A stretch of 64,000 bases of DNA from assembly GCF_002162355.1 (NCBI RefSeq), contig NZ_CP021434.1, positions 1,024,501-1,088,500 of the forward strand. The letters run 5' to 3'. The DNA comes from Tumebacillus avium. Lineage in GTDB: Bacteria; Bacillota; Bacilli; Tumebacillales; Tumebacillaceae. Below are positions 33,390 through 41,916 of the stretch, piece after piece (positions within the stretch are counted from its first letter, which is position 1; each line of letters starts with the position of its first letter). The notes beneath the pieces were generated by a model. The model did no database searches, was not told the DNA's origin, and saw only the letters and a program-made list of their open reading frames with translations. A program made the position numbers and the translations under genes.

Positions 33390-34283
33390 ATGGAGAACAA
33401 TCTGCAAATGAACTTCCAGCCGGTGAGCCATTCGAAACCGTCATTGGCGAAGATCCTAAAGCGTGTGATTTTTATTATCTTAGGGGCTTCGCTGGTGTCG
33501 GTCGGTCTGGAGATCTTCTTGGTTCCTAATAATATCATCGACGGCGGGATCGTCGGGATCTCGATCATCGCGGCCCATCTGTCCGGGTGGAGCATCGGTC
33601 TTTTCTTGCTGCTGTTAAACTTGCCGTTTCTGATCCTCGGGTACAAGCAGATCGGGAAGACGTTCGCCTTATCGACGCTGCTTGGCGTCGTGGTGATGTC
33701 GATCGGCACGACCCTCTTGCATCCGGTGCAGGTACTGACCGAAGATCCGCTGTTGGCGTCTGTGTTTGGCGGGGTCATTCTCGGGATTGGCGTGGGGATG
33801 GTCATCCGTTACGGCGGGTCGCTGGACGGGACGGAGATCGTGGCGATTTTGTTCAATAAGAAAACACCGTTTTCGGTCGGCGAGATCGTGATGTTCTGCA
33901 ACTTCTTCATCCTCGGCAGTGCGGGGTTTGTGTTTGGCTGGGATCATGCGATGTATTCGCTGATCGCGTACTATATTGCCTTTAAGATGATCGATTTGAC
34001 GATTGAAGGGTTCCAGGAGTCCAAGTCGATCTGGATCATCTCCGAGAAGCACCGTCAGATCGGGGATATGCTGTTGGCGCGTCTGGGCCGCGGCGTTACG
34101 TATTTGAACGGGGAAGGCGGTTACTCGGGGGATGAGAAAAAGGTCATCTTCTGCGTCGTGACACGTCTGGAAGAAGCGAAGTTGAAGCTGATCGTAGAAG
34201 AGATCGACGAGCATGCGTTCCTCGCCATCGGTTCGATTGCCGAAGTGCGCGGCGGACGTTTCAAAAAGCGCGACATCCACTAG
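33390..34283 (+). CDS. YitT family membrane protein (DUF2179)
   Basis: A 297-residue protein with about five N-terminal membrane helices (GASLVSVGLEIFLVPNNIID, IGLFLLLLNLPFLILGYKQI) and a C-terminal cytosolic DUF2179 domain (about residues 215-290, FCVVTRLEEAKLKLIVEEID). Family function is unsettled; some members are suggested transporters. Followed 11 bases later by a small zinc-ribbon gene. Confidence 0.88.
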   Translation: MENNLQMNFQPVSHSKPSLAKILKRVIFIILGASLVSVGLEIFLVPNNIIDGGIVGISIIAAHLSGWSIGLFLLLLNLPFLILGYKQIGKTFALSTLLGVVVMSIGTTLLHPVQVLTEDPLLASVFGGVILGIGVGMVIRYGGSLDGTEIVAILFNKKTPFSVGEIVMFCNFFILGSAGFVFGWDHAMYSLIAYYIAFKMIDLTIEGFQESKSIWIISEKHRQIGDMLLARLGRGVTYLNGEGGYSGDEKKVIFCVVTRLEEAKLKLIVEEIDEHAFLAIGSIAEVRGGRFKKRDIH

Positions 34284-34294
34284 GAGGTCCACCT

Positions 34295-34474
34295 ATGAAA
34301 AAGACCTGCCGAATCTGCAAAGGACGCGGCAAGATCACCACCCATATGCCCCTTCCGATGACGGTCATCTGCAGCCGCTGCGCAGGCACCGGCGCCGTCA
34401 CCCTGCCCGACCACATCGCCCGCAAACTTCAGGCGAGACGGGAGCAGAAGAAGCTCCAAGAAGGCGAGCAGTAA
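34295..34474 (+). CDS. 59-residue DnaJ-like zinc-ribbon protein
   Basis: MKKTCRICKGRGKITTH, then VICSRCAGTGAVTLP: two CxxCxGxG motifs like the zinc centre of DnaJ, followed by a basic helix (RKLQARREQKKLQ). GGAGG lies 7 bases before the ATG and 11 bases after the YitT-type gene, so they are co-transcribed. Small zinc-ribbon proteins of this kind occur in Bacilli without known function. Confidence 0.8.
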   Translation: MKKTCRICKGRGKITTHMPLPMTVICSRCAGTGAVTLPDHIARKLQARREQKKLQEGEQ

Positions 34475-34502
34475 GAAGGTTGGCAGTATGCGTTTCAATC
34501 TC

Positions 34503-34541
34503 AAAGCCGTGTGTACACATATTGTGTACACACGGCTTTTT
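34503..34541 (+). terminator. Terminator after the zinc-ribbon gene
   Basis: AAAGCCGTGTGTACACA/TGTGTACACACGGCTTT, a 17-bp perfect stem with T5 on the plus strand. Confidence 0.9.
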
Positions 34542-34549
34542 CAATAAAC

Positions 34550-34593
34550 AAAAAAGGCACGCTGTCACACCCCGTGGGGTGTGCAGTGTGCCT
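34550..34593 (-). terminator. Terminator of metK
   Basis: GGCACACTGCACACCCC/GGGGTGTGACAGCGTGCC imperfect stem followed by T6 on the minus strand, just after metK. Confidence 0.88.
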
Positions 34594-34603
34594 TCTACTT
34601 ATA

Positions 34604-35797
34604 CTACAGACCAGCACCTTGGCGGAGGGTATCTGCCTTATCGGTACGCTCCCACGGGAGGTCGATGTCGGTGCGGCCGAAGTGGCCGTATGCTGCGGTT
34701 TGACGGTAGATCGGACGGCGCAGGTCGAGCTCACGGATGATGCCTGCCGGACGCAGGTCAAAGTTCGCTTCGACCAGCTCGACGATCTTCTCGTCTGCTA
34801 CTTTGCCGGTGCCGAAGGTGTCAACCATAACCGATACCGGACGGGCAACGCCGATCGCGTACGCCAGCTGCACTTCTGCTTTGTCTGCCAGACCCGCTGC
34901 AACGATGTTCTTCGCCACATAACGAGCTGCATACGCCGCGGAACGGTCAACTTTCGTCGGATCCTTGCCGGAGAACGCGCCGCCGCCGTGGCGAGCGTAA
35001 CCGCCGTAGGTGTCGACGATGATCTTGCGGCCGGTCAGACCCGCATCGCCTTGCGGACCGCCGATAACGAAACGGCCGGTCGGGTTGATGAAGTACTTGG
35101 TTGCATCGTTTACGTACTCGGTCGGCATGACCGGCACGATCACGTGCTCATGCAGGTCTTTCTTGATCTGCTCCAAAGTTACCTCTTCCGCATGCTGCGT
35201 GGAGATGACGATGGTGTCGATACGAACCGGCTTGTCGCCTTCATACTCGACCGTTACTTGCGTCTTGCCGTCCGGACGCAGGTACGGCAGGGTGCCGTTC
35301 TTGCGGACTTCAGACAGGCGGCGCGCCAGCTTGTGCGCCAAGGAGATCGGCAGCGGCATCAGCTCTTCCGTCTCGTTGACCGCAAAGCCAAACATCAGGC
35401 CCTGGTCGCCTGCGCCGATCGCTTCGATCTCAGCGTCAGACATTTGGCCTTCACGCGCTTCCAGCGCCTGGTCAACGCCCAGCGCAATGTCAGCAGACTG
35501 CTCGTCGATGGAGGTCAGGACTGCGCAAGTCTCGGCGTCAAAACCATACTTCGCACGGGTATAGCCGATATCGCGGATCGTCTCGCGGACGATCTTCGGG
35601 ATGTCTACGTAGGTAGAAGTGGTGATCTCGCCTGCTACCAGCACAAGACCGGTGGTGACAGACGTTTCGCATGCCACGCGCGCGTTCGGGTCTTTTGCAA
35701 AGATCGCGTCGAGCACGGAGTCGGAGATTTGGTCGCAAATCTTATCCGGATGGCCCTCGGTAACAGACTCCGAGGTAAACAGGTAACGCTTAGCCAT
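34604..35797 (-). CDS. metK: S-adenosylmethionine synthase
   Basis: A 397-residue MetK making SAM from methionine and ATP in the cytosol. [32 protein letters not shown] and the P-loop-like [19 protein letters not shown] are intact. The start at 35797 has GGAGG about 8 bases upstream, and the open frame extends 30 codons farther without support. No SAM riboswitch core could be found upstream, unlike many Bacillus metK genes. Confidence 0.97.
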   Translation of the reverse strand: MAKRYLFTSESVTEGHPDKICDQISDSVLDAIFAKDPNARVACETSVTTGLVLVAGEITTSTYVDIPKIVRETIRDIGYTRAKYGFDAETCAVLTSIDEQSADIALGVDQALEAREGQMSDAEIEAIGAGDQGLMFGFAVNETEELMPLPISLAHKLARRLSEVRKNGTLPYLRPDGKTQVTVEYEGDKPVRIDTIVISTQHAEEVTLEQIKKDLHEHVIVPVMPTEYVNDATKYFINPTGRFVIGGPQGDAGLTGRKIIVDTYGGYARHGGGAFSGKDPTKVDRSAAYAARYVAKNIVAAGLADKAEVQLAYAIGVARPVSVMVDTFGTGKVADEKIVELVEANFDLRPAGIIRELDLRRPIYRQTAAYGHFGRTDIDLPWERTDKADTLRQGAGL

Positions 35798-35941
35798 AAT
35801 ACTGTACCTCCCCATTATGTATTGGACTCCCAAGCCAAAGCTGTTATGGAATCTCCTAGGATGTTCACTTTTCAAAGAAACAAGCACATATTACTGCATT
35901 TCATAGTGTGTGTCAATGATTTCTGCTTGATACATCCTAAG

Positions 35942-35966
35942 AAAAAAGCTCCGGTGCCACCGGAGC
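35942..35966 (-). terminator. Terminator of the SASP gene
   Basis: GCTCCGGTG-G-CACCGGAGC stem followed by T6 on the minus strand. Confidence 0.9.
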
Positions 35967-35998
35967 CCTTAATAAGTTATGAAGTTTTTGTTGAAATA

Positions 35999-36250
35999 TT
36001 AACCAAGGTTGTTGTTCGAACCCGGTTCTTGACCGGACATCATCGCTTGCGAGTACGCGACCATCTTGCGCACCATGTGACCGCCGACTGCGCCTGCGTC
36101 ACGGGTGGTGATGTTGCCCCAATAGTCCTCACTGCCTTGGAAAACCGGAAGACCCATCTCCGTTGCAATCTCGTACTTCATGTCATCGAGCGCTTTGTGA
36201 GCTTGTGGGATCAGTTGGCCTTTGTTTTTGCGTCCGCTGCCAAGTGCCAT
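35999..36250 (-). CDS. Alpha/beta-type small acid-soluble spore protein
   Basis: An 83-residue SASP that saturates spore DNA and protects it. MKYEIATEMGLPVF contains the germination-protease cut region, and TTRDAGAVGGHMVRKMV is the second conserved DNA-binding segment. Monocistronic, with GGAGG 11 bases before the ATG at 36250 and a terminator after it. A forespore sigma-G promoter is expected but was not identified. Confidence 0.92.
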   Translation of the reverse strand: MALGSGRKNKGQLIPQAHKALDDMKYEIATEMGLPVFQGSEDYWGNITTRDAGAVGGHMVRKMVAYSQAMMSGQEPGSNNNLG

Positions 36251-36359
36251 CGGAACATGCACCTCCAAGGAAGATTTGAGCGACTCTAGCGTTTCGCCCG
36301 GTAAGTCTATTGTGTGCCCTTCCTTGGCTCTGTACCCTGCACAAAGGTTGTCAACGCTT

Positions 36360-37292
36360 CTAGTTTTTCATTTGAGAGACAATCTCTTGCAGACCTGCCG
36401 GATCTGCCTTCCAATAGGAGATCCCATACACTTCGAGGAACGTCCCCGGCACGGTGTGCGTGGTATATTGCGCCTCGTCGCCCTGCAGCGCCGTCGCCAG
36501 CTTGCCCATCTCGGAGATCGACATGTCGGTGCGCAGGGACTCGCTCATCTTGCGCAGCGAGTTCATCCAGTCCACCACGTTGGTCTCTTGTATTTTGCTC
36601 AAATACGCTTCCACAAACCGCTGCTGACGCTCCACCCGCGCAATGTCGCCCATCTCCTCGTGGCGGAACCTGACCGCTGTCAGCGCCTGCAGGCCGTTCA
36701 GGTGCTGTTTGCCCGGCTGCAGATGCACGTTGCCTTCCGGGTCATACAGCTCCTTGTCCACGTCAAACTCCACGCCGCCGATCGCGTCGATCGCCCGCTC
36801 GAAGCCTTGGAAATCGATCATCACATAGCGGTCGATCTCAAGGCTCGTCAGTTCCTCGACCGTCTGCTGAAGCCGGTCCATCCCGCCGATCGAATAGGCG
36901 GCGTTGATCTTCTCCACCCCGGTCGGCAGTTGCACCCGCGTATCGCGCGGAATGGACAGCAAAGTCGCCTGTTTCGCGCCCGGTTCCAGATGCGCCACGA
37001 TCAAAGTGTCGGTGTTCATGCCCAGCCTGCGCTGTTCATCGGCCGACTCCGGGTCGCGGTCCATCCCGATCAATAACACGTTGACCGGCTCACCCTCGAC
37101 CAGCGGCACGGTCGCCGCCGGGCGCGAGACCACTTTGCGCTCCAGAAAGAAGCCGTATCCGGCTAAGCCGGTCAAGCCCATCACGATCAGAAAAATTGCA
37201 AAGACCAGCAAAAAGCGCCCGATGCGCAGCTTCTTTTTTGGCTTGGGCTGCGGCTTGACCTGTTTGCTGTAGGATTTGCCCTGGTATGCCAT
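36360..37292 (-). CDS. LytR-CpsA-Psr (LCP) family wall-polymer transferase
   Basis: A 310-residue membrane protein: basic cytosolic N-terminus, one TM helix (residues 27-50), extracytoplasmic LCP domain with VNVLLIGMDRDPES, LLSIPRDTRVQLP, KINAAYSIGG and DYARF-like AVRFRHEEMGDIAR. LCP enzymes attach anionic wall polymers to peptidoglycan. With the second LCP gene, the TagA-type enzyme and csaB it forms an envelope-polymer group. Confidence 0.92.
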   Translation of the reverse strand: MAYQGKSYSKQVKPQPKPKKKLRIGRFLLVFAIFLIVMGLTGLAGYGFFLERKVVSRPAATVPLVEGEPVNVLLIGMDRDPESADEQRRLGMNTDTLIVAHLEPGAKQATLLSIPRDTRVQLPTGVEKINAAYSIGGMDRLQQTVEELTSLEIDRYVMIDFQGFERAIDAIGGVEFDVDKELYDPEGNVHLQPGKQHLNGLQALTAVRFRHEEMGDIARVERQQRFVEAYLSKIQETNVVDWMNSLRKMSESLRTDMSISEMGKLATALQGDEAQYTTHTVPGTFLEVYGISYWKADPAGLQEIVSQMKN

Positions 37293-37336
37293 GCTTCCAT
37301 CCCCTTATTGCCCATTGCCTTGCCTAAAATCAAAAC

Positions 37337-37362
37337 AGGCACTGCGAAGTGTTCACAGTGCC
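37337..37362 (-). terminator. Hairpin after the small secreted protein gene
   Basis: GGCACTG/CAGTGCC stem, then TGTTTTGATTTT on the minus strand; moderate terminator. Confidence 0.65.
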
Positions 37363-37370
37363 TCCTGTTT

Positions 37371-37868
37371 TTATTGAATGGTGTACGTGCCGCGCACCAT
37401 GACATACGGATCGTTGGCCACCGCTTTGATCCCGCGCCCGTCATTGCGCGGTACGAGGATCAGGTGGTTGCTCGGCACGGCTGCGCCGTCCGCCAAGTCG
37501 GTGCTGGTCGACACGTCAGACAAGCCGCCGGAAGAAGAAGCGATCGCCGCAGCAGTGCCGGAGCGAACGATGATCTCCGTGCCTTCGCCGCCTTTCAGCG
37601 TCTGTCCGGTCCGCAGCTGAATGACCTTAAAGGTATCGACCCCGGAGACGGGAGTGGTGCTGCCGCCGGTAGTGCCGCCCGTGTTACCGCCGGTGTTGCC
37701 GCCAGTGCCGAGGCTTGCGATCTTCGAATCGACATAGCTCTTCGTGACGATCGGGTCGTCAGCAGAACCCGGCGTGGAACCGGTGTCAGCCTGACCGATC
37801 TGTCCGATCATCACCCCGACTGCGAGCGTCAATACCATGGTGCCTGTAAAGGCGATGCGTCTCTTCAT
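37371..37868 (-). CDS. Secreted protein with glycine-threonine linker
   Basis: A 165-residue protein: signal-anchor (FTGTMVLTLAVGVMIGQIGQ), a low-complexity GGNTGGNTGGTTGG linker near residue 60, and a C-terminal domain of about 85 residues (VIQLRTGQTLKGGEGTEIIV). No family is recognised. The start at 37868 has GGAGG 10 bases upstream. It stands between the LCP and TagA-type genes and may be a wall-associated protein. Confidence 0.75.
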   Translation of the reverse strand: MKRRIAFTGTMVLTLAVGVMIGQIGQADTGSTPGSADDPIVTKSYVDSKIASLGTGGNTGGNTGGTTGGSTTPVSGVDTFKVIQLRTGQTLKGGEGTEIIVRSGTAAAIASSSGGLSDVSTSTDLADGAAVPSNHLILVPRNDGRGIKAVANDPYVMVRGTYTIQ

Positions 37869-37950
37869 CTCTGTGAGTCCTCCATCCACTACTGTATCTA
37901 TGGCGACTCACTTCGACAAAAAAGTACCCTTTTCCTGCCAGACCCGAGAC

Positions 37951-38685
37951 CTATTTCGACCCTTTGACGCGGTTTTTGTCGGACAAAACGGTGATCACAA
38001 ACTGCGGCAAAACGAGCTGCCGTTTCCAGCGGCTGGGCTGGGCGAGCAGGCGGTAGAACCATTCCAGACGCATGTTCTGCCAGATTTTCGGCGCGCGCTT
38101 GACGGTCCCGGCAAAGATGTCGATCACGCCGCCGATGCCGATCATCACCGAAGCGCCAAGCTCCGCCTTGTGTGCGGAGATGAACAGCTCCTGGCGCGGC
38201 ATGCCGAGGCCGACGAGCAGCAGCGACGGGCCAAACGCTTTGATCTCGCGAAGGATAAACGCGGTGTCTTCGTCTTTGAAATAGCCGTCATGCCCGGCCA
38301 CGCGCAGGCCGGGGTGCTTTTGTTGCAGGTTGGCGACGGCCAGGCGGTTGGAATACTGGGACGCGCCCAGCAAAAAGACGCCGAGGCCATTTGCAGCGGC
38401 GTGTTCGATCAAGGCGGACGACAGCTCAGCGCCGGTGACGCGGTCGTGGAGCTTGGTGCCATAATACTGCGACGCCCAGACGGCGCCGATGCCGTCCGGG
38501 GTCACAAGGTCTGCCTCGTGGAGCAGTCGCATCACGGTCTCATTTTGCTGCGCGATCATGACGATCTCCGGGTTGGCTGTGATGATATGTTGGGGAGCAT
38601 CCCCGTTTGTCATCGCCGTCTGCAGACGGGCGACGGTCTCGTCAAATGTCAGGGTGGAAAAAGGCACACCTAAAATGTTTACCAT
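37951..38685 (-). CDS. WecG/TagA/CpsF family glycosyltransferase
   Basis: A 244-residue GT26 enzyme. ITANPEIVMIAQ, TPDGIGAVWASQYYG, GLGMPRQE and the C-terminal RAPKIWQNMRLEWFYRLLAQ are diagnostic. TagA transfers N-acetylmannosamine to lipid-linked GlcNAc in wall teichoic acid or related polymers. It begins immediately after the LCP gene. Confidence 0.92.
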   Translation of the reverse strand: MVNILGVPFSTLTFDETVARLQTAMTNGDAPQHIITANPEIVMIAQQNETVMRLLHEADLVTPDGIGAVWASQYYGTKLHDRVTGAELSSALIEHAAANGLGVFLLGASQYSNRLAVANLQQKHPGLRVAGHDGYFKDEDTAFILREIKAFGPSLLLVGLGMPRQELFISAHKAELGASVMIGIGGVIDIFAGTVKRAPKIWQNMRLEWFYRLLAQPSRWKRQLVLPQFVITVLSDKNRVKGSK

Positions 38686-39843
38686 CTATGCATTCCCTCG
38701 CCTCAGTTGATCCAAAACGCCGTGGATGCGCTGGCGCTCTCCGTCACCTACGAAAAAGTACCAGAGCTGGTCCTGGTCGGAGATGCGGTTGACGCCGTCG
38801 ATCTTCAGCGTTTTGATCTGTTCCGGTTTGTTATAGGCGTAGGACATCACCAGACGCACCCACTCGCGGGGCGGAACGTCTGTCTTCACATGTTCGCCAA
38901 CGATGTCGGCCAGCTTGAACATGCGACCCCAGTTGTCCGGTTTGCCTCCTTGTTGAATCATAGCACGAATCACCTGCTGCTGTCTGCGCATGCGTCCCGT
39001 GTCCGCTTCGGCGTCATTGCGGAAGCGGGCGTAGTCGAGCGCCAGTTTGCCGCTGGAGAGCTTTTGGCCTTGGGCGATGTGGATCGCGGTGCCGTCGGTC
39101 GGATCGTCGTAGTGCATGGTCTTTTCGGCTTTCAGGTCGAGTCCGCCGATCTTGTCAACCACTTTGCGGAAGCCTTCAAAGTCGACCAGCACGGTGTGAT
39201 CGACCGGCACGCCGATAAAATCCTGCACGGTGCGCTTGAGCAGAGCCAGCCCGCCCCAGCTCATCGCGTGGTTGATCTTCGTGTACCCGTGCCCGGCCAC
39301 ATTCACATACGTGTCGCGCGGGATCGACAGCAGATGCACATTGCCCCCCGCTTCCGGCACCGTCGCCAGCAAAATCGTGTCTGCCCGCGCCTGCTCCCCC
39401 CTCTGCCGCGAGTCGACGCCGAGCAGCAGGAAAGTCTCCACCTTCTTCGACTTCTTCTCCGCGAGCGCCTGACGGCGGACAGAGGAGGCCTTCGGCCGAT
39501 CGGGCTGCATGCCGGGTTGACCGGACTGAGCACCCGTTTGATCGCTTGTCTGATTGCCGTTCTGACTGCTTGACAGGTTGTCTGTTACAGCGTTCGTATT
39601 CCCTTGTTGTATTGAATCAGGAGGCGGATTGCCTCCTTGGAGATAATGCAGATACTGAGTTGAATTGTCGCTGAGCGAGAACTGTTGGGCCTCGCCCGCT
39701 AAATGGGATGGATCGGGCTCGTATATTTGCGTTGCCACGCGGTAAAACTGGTAGAGTCCGCCTATTGTGAAGGCAACTGCAATACAGAGAACGACCCAAC
39801 TGGCCATCCAGAAACGTCTCCGGTTTGGACTCCTTTTGTTCAT
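38686..39843 (-). CDS. LytR-CpsA-Psr family protein with long linker
   Basis: A 385-residue LCP protein: TM helix near residues 13-35, an Asn/Gln/Ser-rich extracytoplasmic linker (SSSQNGNQTSDQTGAQSGQ, about 90-115), then the LCP domain (FLLLGVDSRQRGEQARADTI, LLSIPRDTYVNV, YTKINHAMSWGG). It should couple wall polymers to peptidoglycan. The start at 39843 has GGGG 11 bases upstream; a GTG 3 codons earlier is too close to the site. Confidence 0.88.
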   Translation of the reverse strand: MNKRSPNRRRFWMASWVVLCIAVAFTIGGLYQFYRVATQIYEPDPSHLAGEAQQFSLSDNSTQYLHYLQGGNPPPDSIQQGNTNAVTDNLSSSQNGNQTSDQTGAQSGQPGMQPDRPKASSVRRQALAEKKSKKVETFLLLGVDSRQRGEQARADTILLATVPEAGGNVHLLSIPRDTYVNVAGHGYTKINHAMSWGGLALLKRTVQDFIGVPVDHTVLVDFEGFRKVVDKIGGLDLKAEKTMHYDDPTDGTAIHIAQGQKLSSGKLALDYARFRNDAEADTGRMRRQQQVIRAMIQQGGKPDNWGRMFKLADIVGEHVKTDVPPREWVRLVMSYAYNKPEQIKTLKIDGVNRISDQDQLWYFFVGDGERQRIHGVLDQLRRGNA

Positions 39844-40051
39844 CTCTGTCACTGCCCCTTTTTTCTGGTCTCCTCAATTAATATGGAGCAGGAACAGGCA
39901 TTTTACCCGCAACATGTTTTGCCAGCGGAAGGGGCTGTCGGATGCTAGGTTTTGCTTTCCAACGGGGTAGCAAGCTGTTATACTAGTTCTGTATTTTCAG
40001 GCGTGAAATGGCAGATTTTGCCGCGCCCGACAAGTTAGGAAGTGACATGCT

Positions 40052-41188
40052 ATGCCTCGCATTCTGGTATCCGGCTATTACGGATTTGACAATTTAGGGG
40101 ACGACACCGTCTTGTACGGGATCATGTCCAGCATCCGCAAACGGCAGCCTGACGCGGAGATCATCGTGCTCTCCAACCAGCCTGACCGCACCGAAGCGCT
40201 TTTTGGCATCAAAGCGGTGAATCGTTGGAACTTCGGCGTCATCATCCGCGAGCTGATGAAGTGCGACATGCTCGTCATGGGCGGAGGAAGCCTGCTGCAG
40301 GACGTCACCGGCGGCCGCAGCATTCTCTATTATCTTGGGATCTGCAAACTGGCTCAGTTCATCGGCAAGCCGATCGTCTTTTATGGACAAGGCATCGGGC
40401 CGATCACCAAGCCGTTCTCTGAAAATTTGATTCGCCGCGTCGTCAACAACGTCAACCTGATCACCGTCCGCGATGAGAAGTCCCGCCAGGACCTGCTCCA
40501 ATACGGCGTGACCAAACCGGAGATCTACGTGACGGCCGACCCGGCATTTGCCATCGACCCGGAACTTTTTTCAAAAGACGCCGGAGCGAAGATGTTAAAG
40601 GAATTCGGAGTAAAGACGAGCTATTTGGGCGGCATCAAGAAAGTCGCCGGGATCGCCATCCGCAACTGGCCGTCGAATAATACGTACTATAAAGTGCTGG
40701 CAGAAAATGCGGACGCACTCGTTCGCGACGGCTGGCAGGTCGTGTTTATCCCGATGCAGTACCCCGGCGACGTCGGCGCTTCGCAGCGCGTGCTGTCTTA
40801 TATGAAAGAACGGGCTGTGCTGCTCAACCGCCAGTTCTCGTTCCGCGACATCGCCAACATCATCGCCAACAGCGACCTGATCATCGGGATGCGCCTGCAC
40901 TCGCTGATTCTCGCCGCACACTGCGGCGTGCCGTTTGTGTCCTTGTCGTACGATCCAAAGATCGACCGCTTCGTGCAGCGCGTCGGCTACGACTATGAGA
41001 TCGATTCGGTCAGCACCGTCACCTATGACTCCCTGCGCGCCCGCATTCTCGACTGCATCGAGAACATGGAGCATTACGAAGTGATGATGCAGCCACACGT
41101 CGAAGCCTTGCGCCAGGAAGCGGAAACGAGCGGGGAACTCGCCGTCGGCCTGCTTGGCAAACGCAAGAGCCAGCCGCAGCGCGCCTGA
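40052..41188 (+). CDS. csaB: Polysaccharide pyruvyl transferase CsaB
   Basis: A 378-residue CsaB-type enzyme (RILVSGYYGFDNLGDDTVLY, VMGGGSLLQDVTGGRS, GQGIGPITKP, GMRLHSLILAAHCGVPFVSL). It adds ketal pyruvate from PEP to secondary wall polysaccharide, creating the ligand for SLH domains. This agrees with the large SLH protein at 57101-60757. Divergent from the LCP-TagA genes, with its own promoter region (TATACT at about 39978). Confidence 0.94.
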   Translation: MPRILVSGYYGFDNLGDDTVLYGIMSSIRKRQPDAEIIVLSNQPDRTEALFGIKAVNRWNFGVIIRELMKCDMLVMGGGSLLQDVTGGRSILYYLGICKLAQFIGKPIVFYGQGIGPITKPFSENLIRRVVNNVNLITVRDEKSRQDLLQYGVTKPEIYVTADPAFAIDPELFSKDAGAKMLKEFGVKTSYLGGIKKVAGIAIRNWPSNNTYYKVLAENADALVRDGWQVVFIPMQYPGDVGASQRVLSYMKERAVLLNRQFSFRDIANIIANSDLIIGMRLHSLILAAHCGVPFVSLSYDPKIDRFVQRVGYDYEIDSVSTVTYDSLRARILDCIENMEHYEVMMQPHVEALRQEAETSGELAVGLLGKRKSQPQRA

Positions 41189-41288
41189 TCCCAATTTTTA
41201 TTCCAGTTGAAAATTTACAGTTGTTAAATCAGCTGGAATCTTCTAAAATAAGGGTATGGCAGATTAATTGAAAGGACGATTAAGGCCC

Positions 41289-41483
41289 ATGCAAATTCAC
41301 TTAGAGGAAATTGAGCGTTGTCGGCAGCAATTGGAAGAGGTTGTGTCGAGACACCAAGGGAATCTACTTCATCCGATCGTCCTCCAAGCCAGCCAACAGC
41401 TCGACACGTACATTGTGAAGTACCAACACTTCAAACATAATGGCATGACCAGCCAAAGACAGCATACGTTCAGTCATCAATAG
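41289..41483 (+). CDS. Spo0E-like aspartyl-phosphate phosphatase
   Basis: A 64-residue protein: MQIHLEEIERCRQQLEEVVS, then the Spo0E signature SQQLDTYIVKYQ (SxxLDxxIxxY). Such proteins dephosphorylate Spo0A-P and delay sporulation. The ATG at 41289 has AAGG 5 bases upstream; a TTG seven codons earlier is possible. A terminator follows directly. Confidence 0.88.
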   Translation: MQIHLEEIERCRQQLEEVVSRHQGNLLHPIVLQASQQLDTYIVKYQHFKHNGMTSQRQHTFSHQ

Positions 41484-41484
41484 C

Positions 41485-41516
41485 AAACCTCCGCCTGCGC
41501 AAGCCGGAGGTTTTTT
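41485..41516 (+). terminator. Terminator of the Spo0E-like gene
   Basis: AACCTCCG/CGGAGGTT stem with T6 on the plus strand. Confidence 0.88.
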
Positions 41517-41543
41517 CTTTATCAGGGGAGGAACCGGGAAAAC

Positions 41544-41861
41544 ATGAAAAAGATCCTGTTCATCGCAGCCGCTATCATTGTATTGAATTTCTTTTTAATC
41601 GCCGGGGAAGACGAAATGACGGCCAGCACGTACGCACAAGTCATCGTGACCTACAAAACGCCGTGCGGTGAAGAAAACCCGTGCCAAATCACCGTGCAAA
41701 ACCAAATGGGGCAGCAAACAGAAATCACGGTGGAACAAAACGTCTGGAATCTGATCGAGCCGGAAACGGCGTACATCGTCAACTACACGCAGGAAGGCAA
41801 TGAGCCTGCCGTGCTGACTTCGATCGAAAGAGCAGTGGTGACGCAAACAACGTCGTTATAA
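41544..41861 (+). CDS. Small secreted or membrane-anchored protein
   Basis: A 105-residue protein with an N-terminal membrane or signal helix (KKILFIAAAIIVLNFFLIAG) and an acidic beta-rich outer domain with two close cysteines (TPCGEENPCQITV) that could form a disulfide. Not recognised. A GAGG site lies upstream and a shared bidirectional terminator follows. Confidence 0.7.
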   Translation: MKKILFIAAAIIVLNFFLIAGEDEMTASTYAQVIVTYKTPCGEENPCQITVQNQMGQQTEITVEQNVWNLIEPETAYIVNYTQEGNEPAVLTSIERAVVTQTTSL

Positions 41862-41871
41862 GCGCACAGCA

Positions 41872-41904
41872 AAAAAGAGAGGGGATCTGCTCCCCTCTCT
41901 TTTT
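41872..41904. terminator. Bidirectional terminator
   Basis: AAAAAGAGAGGGGA-TCTGC-TCCCCTCTCTTTTT between convergent genes; both strands end in a U-run. Confidence 0.9.
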
Positions 41905-41916
41905 GTGTGCCGTGAT

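Noticed and set aside
35798-35998. SAM riboswitch upstream of metK
   Set aside because: No SAM-I core could be found; the only structure is the terminator of the SASP gene.
34511-36289. 592-codon plus-strand ORF opposite metK and the SASP gene
   Set aside because: It is an antisense shadow of metK; MetK is fully recognisable on the other strand and the ORF has no known motifs.
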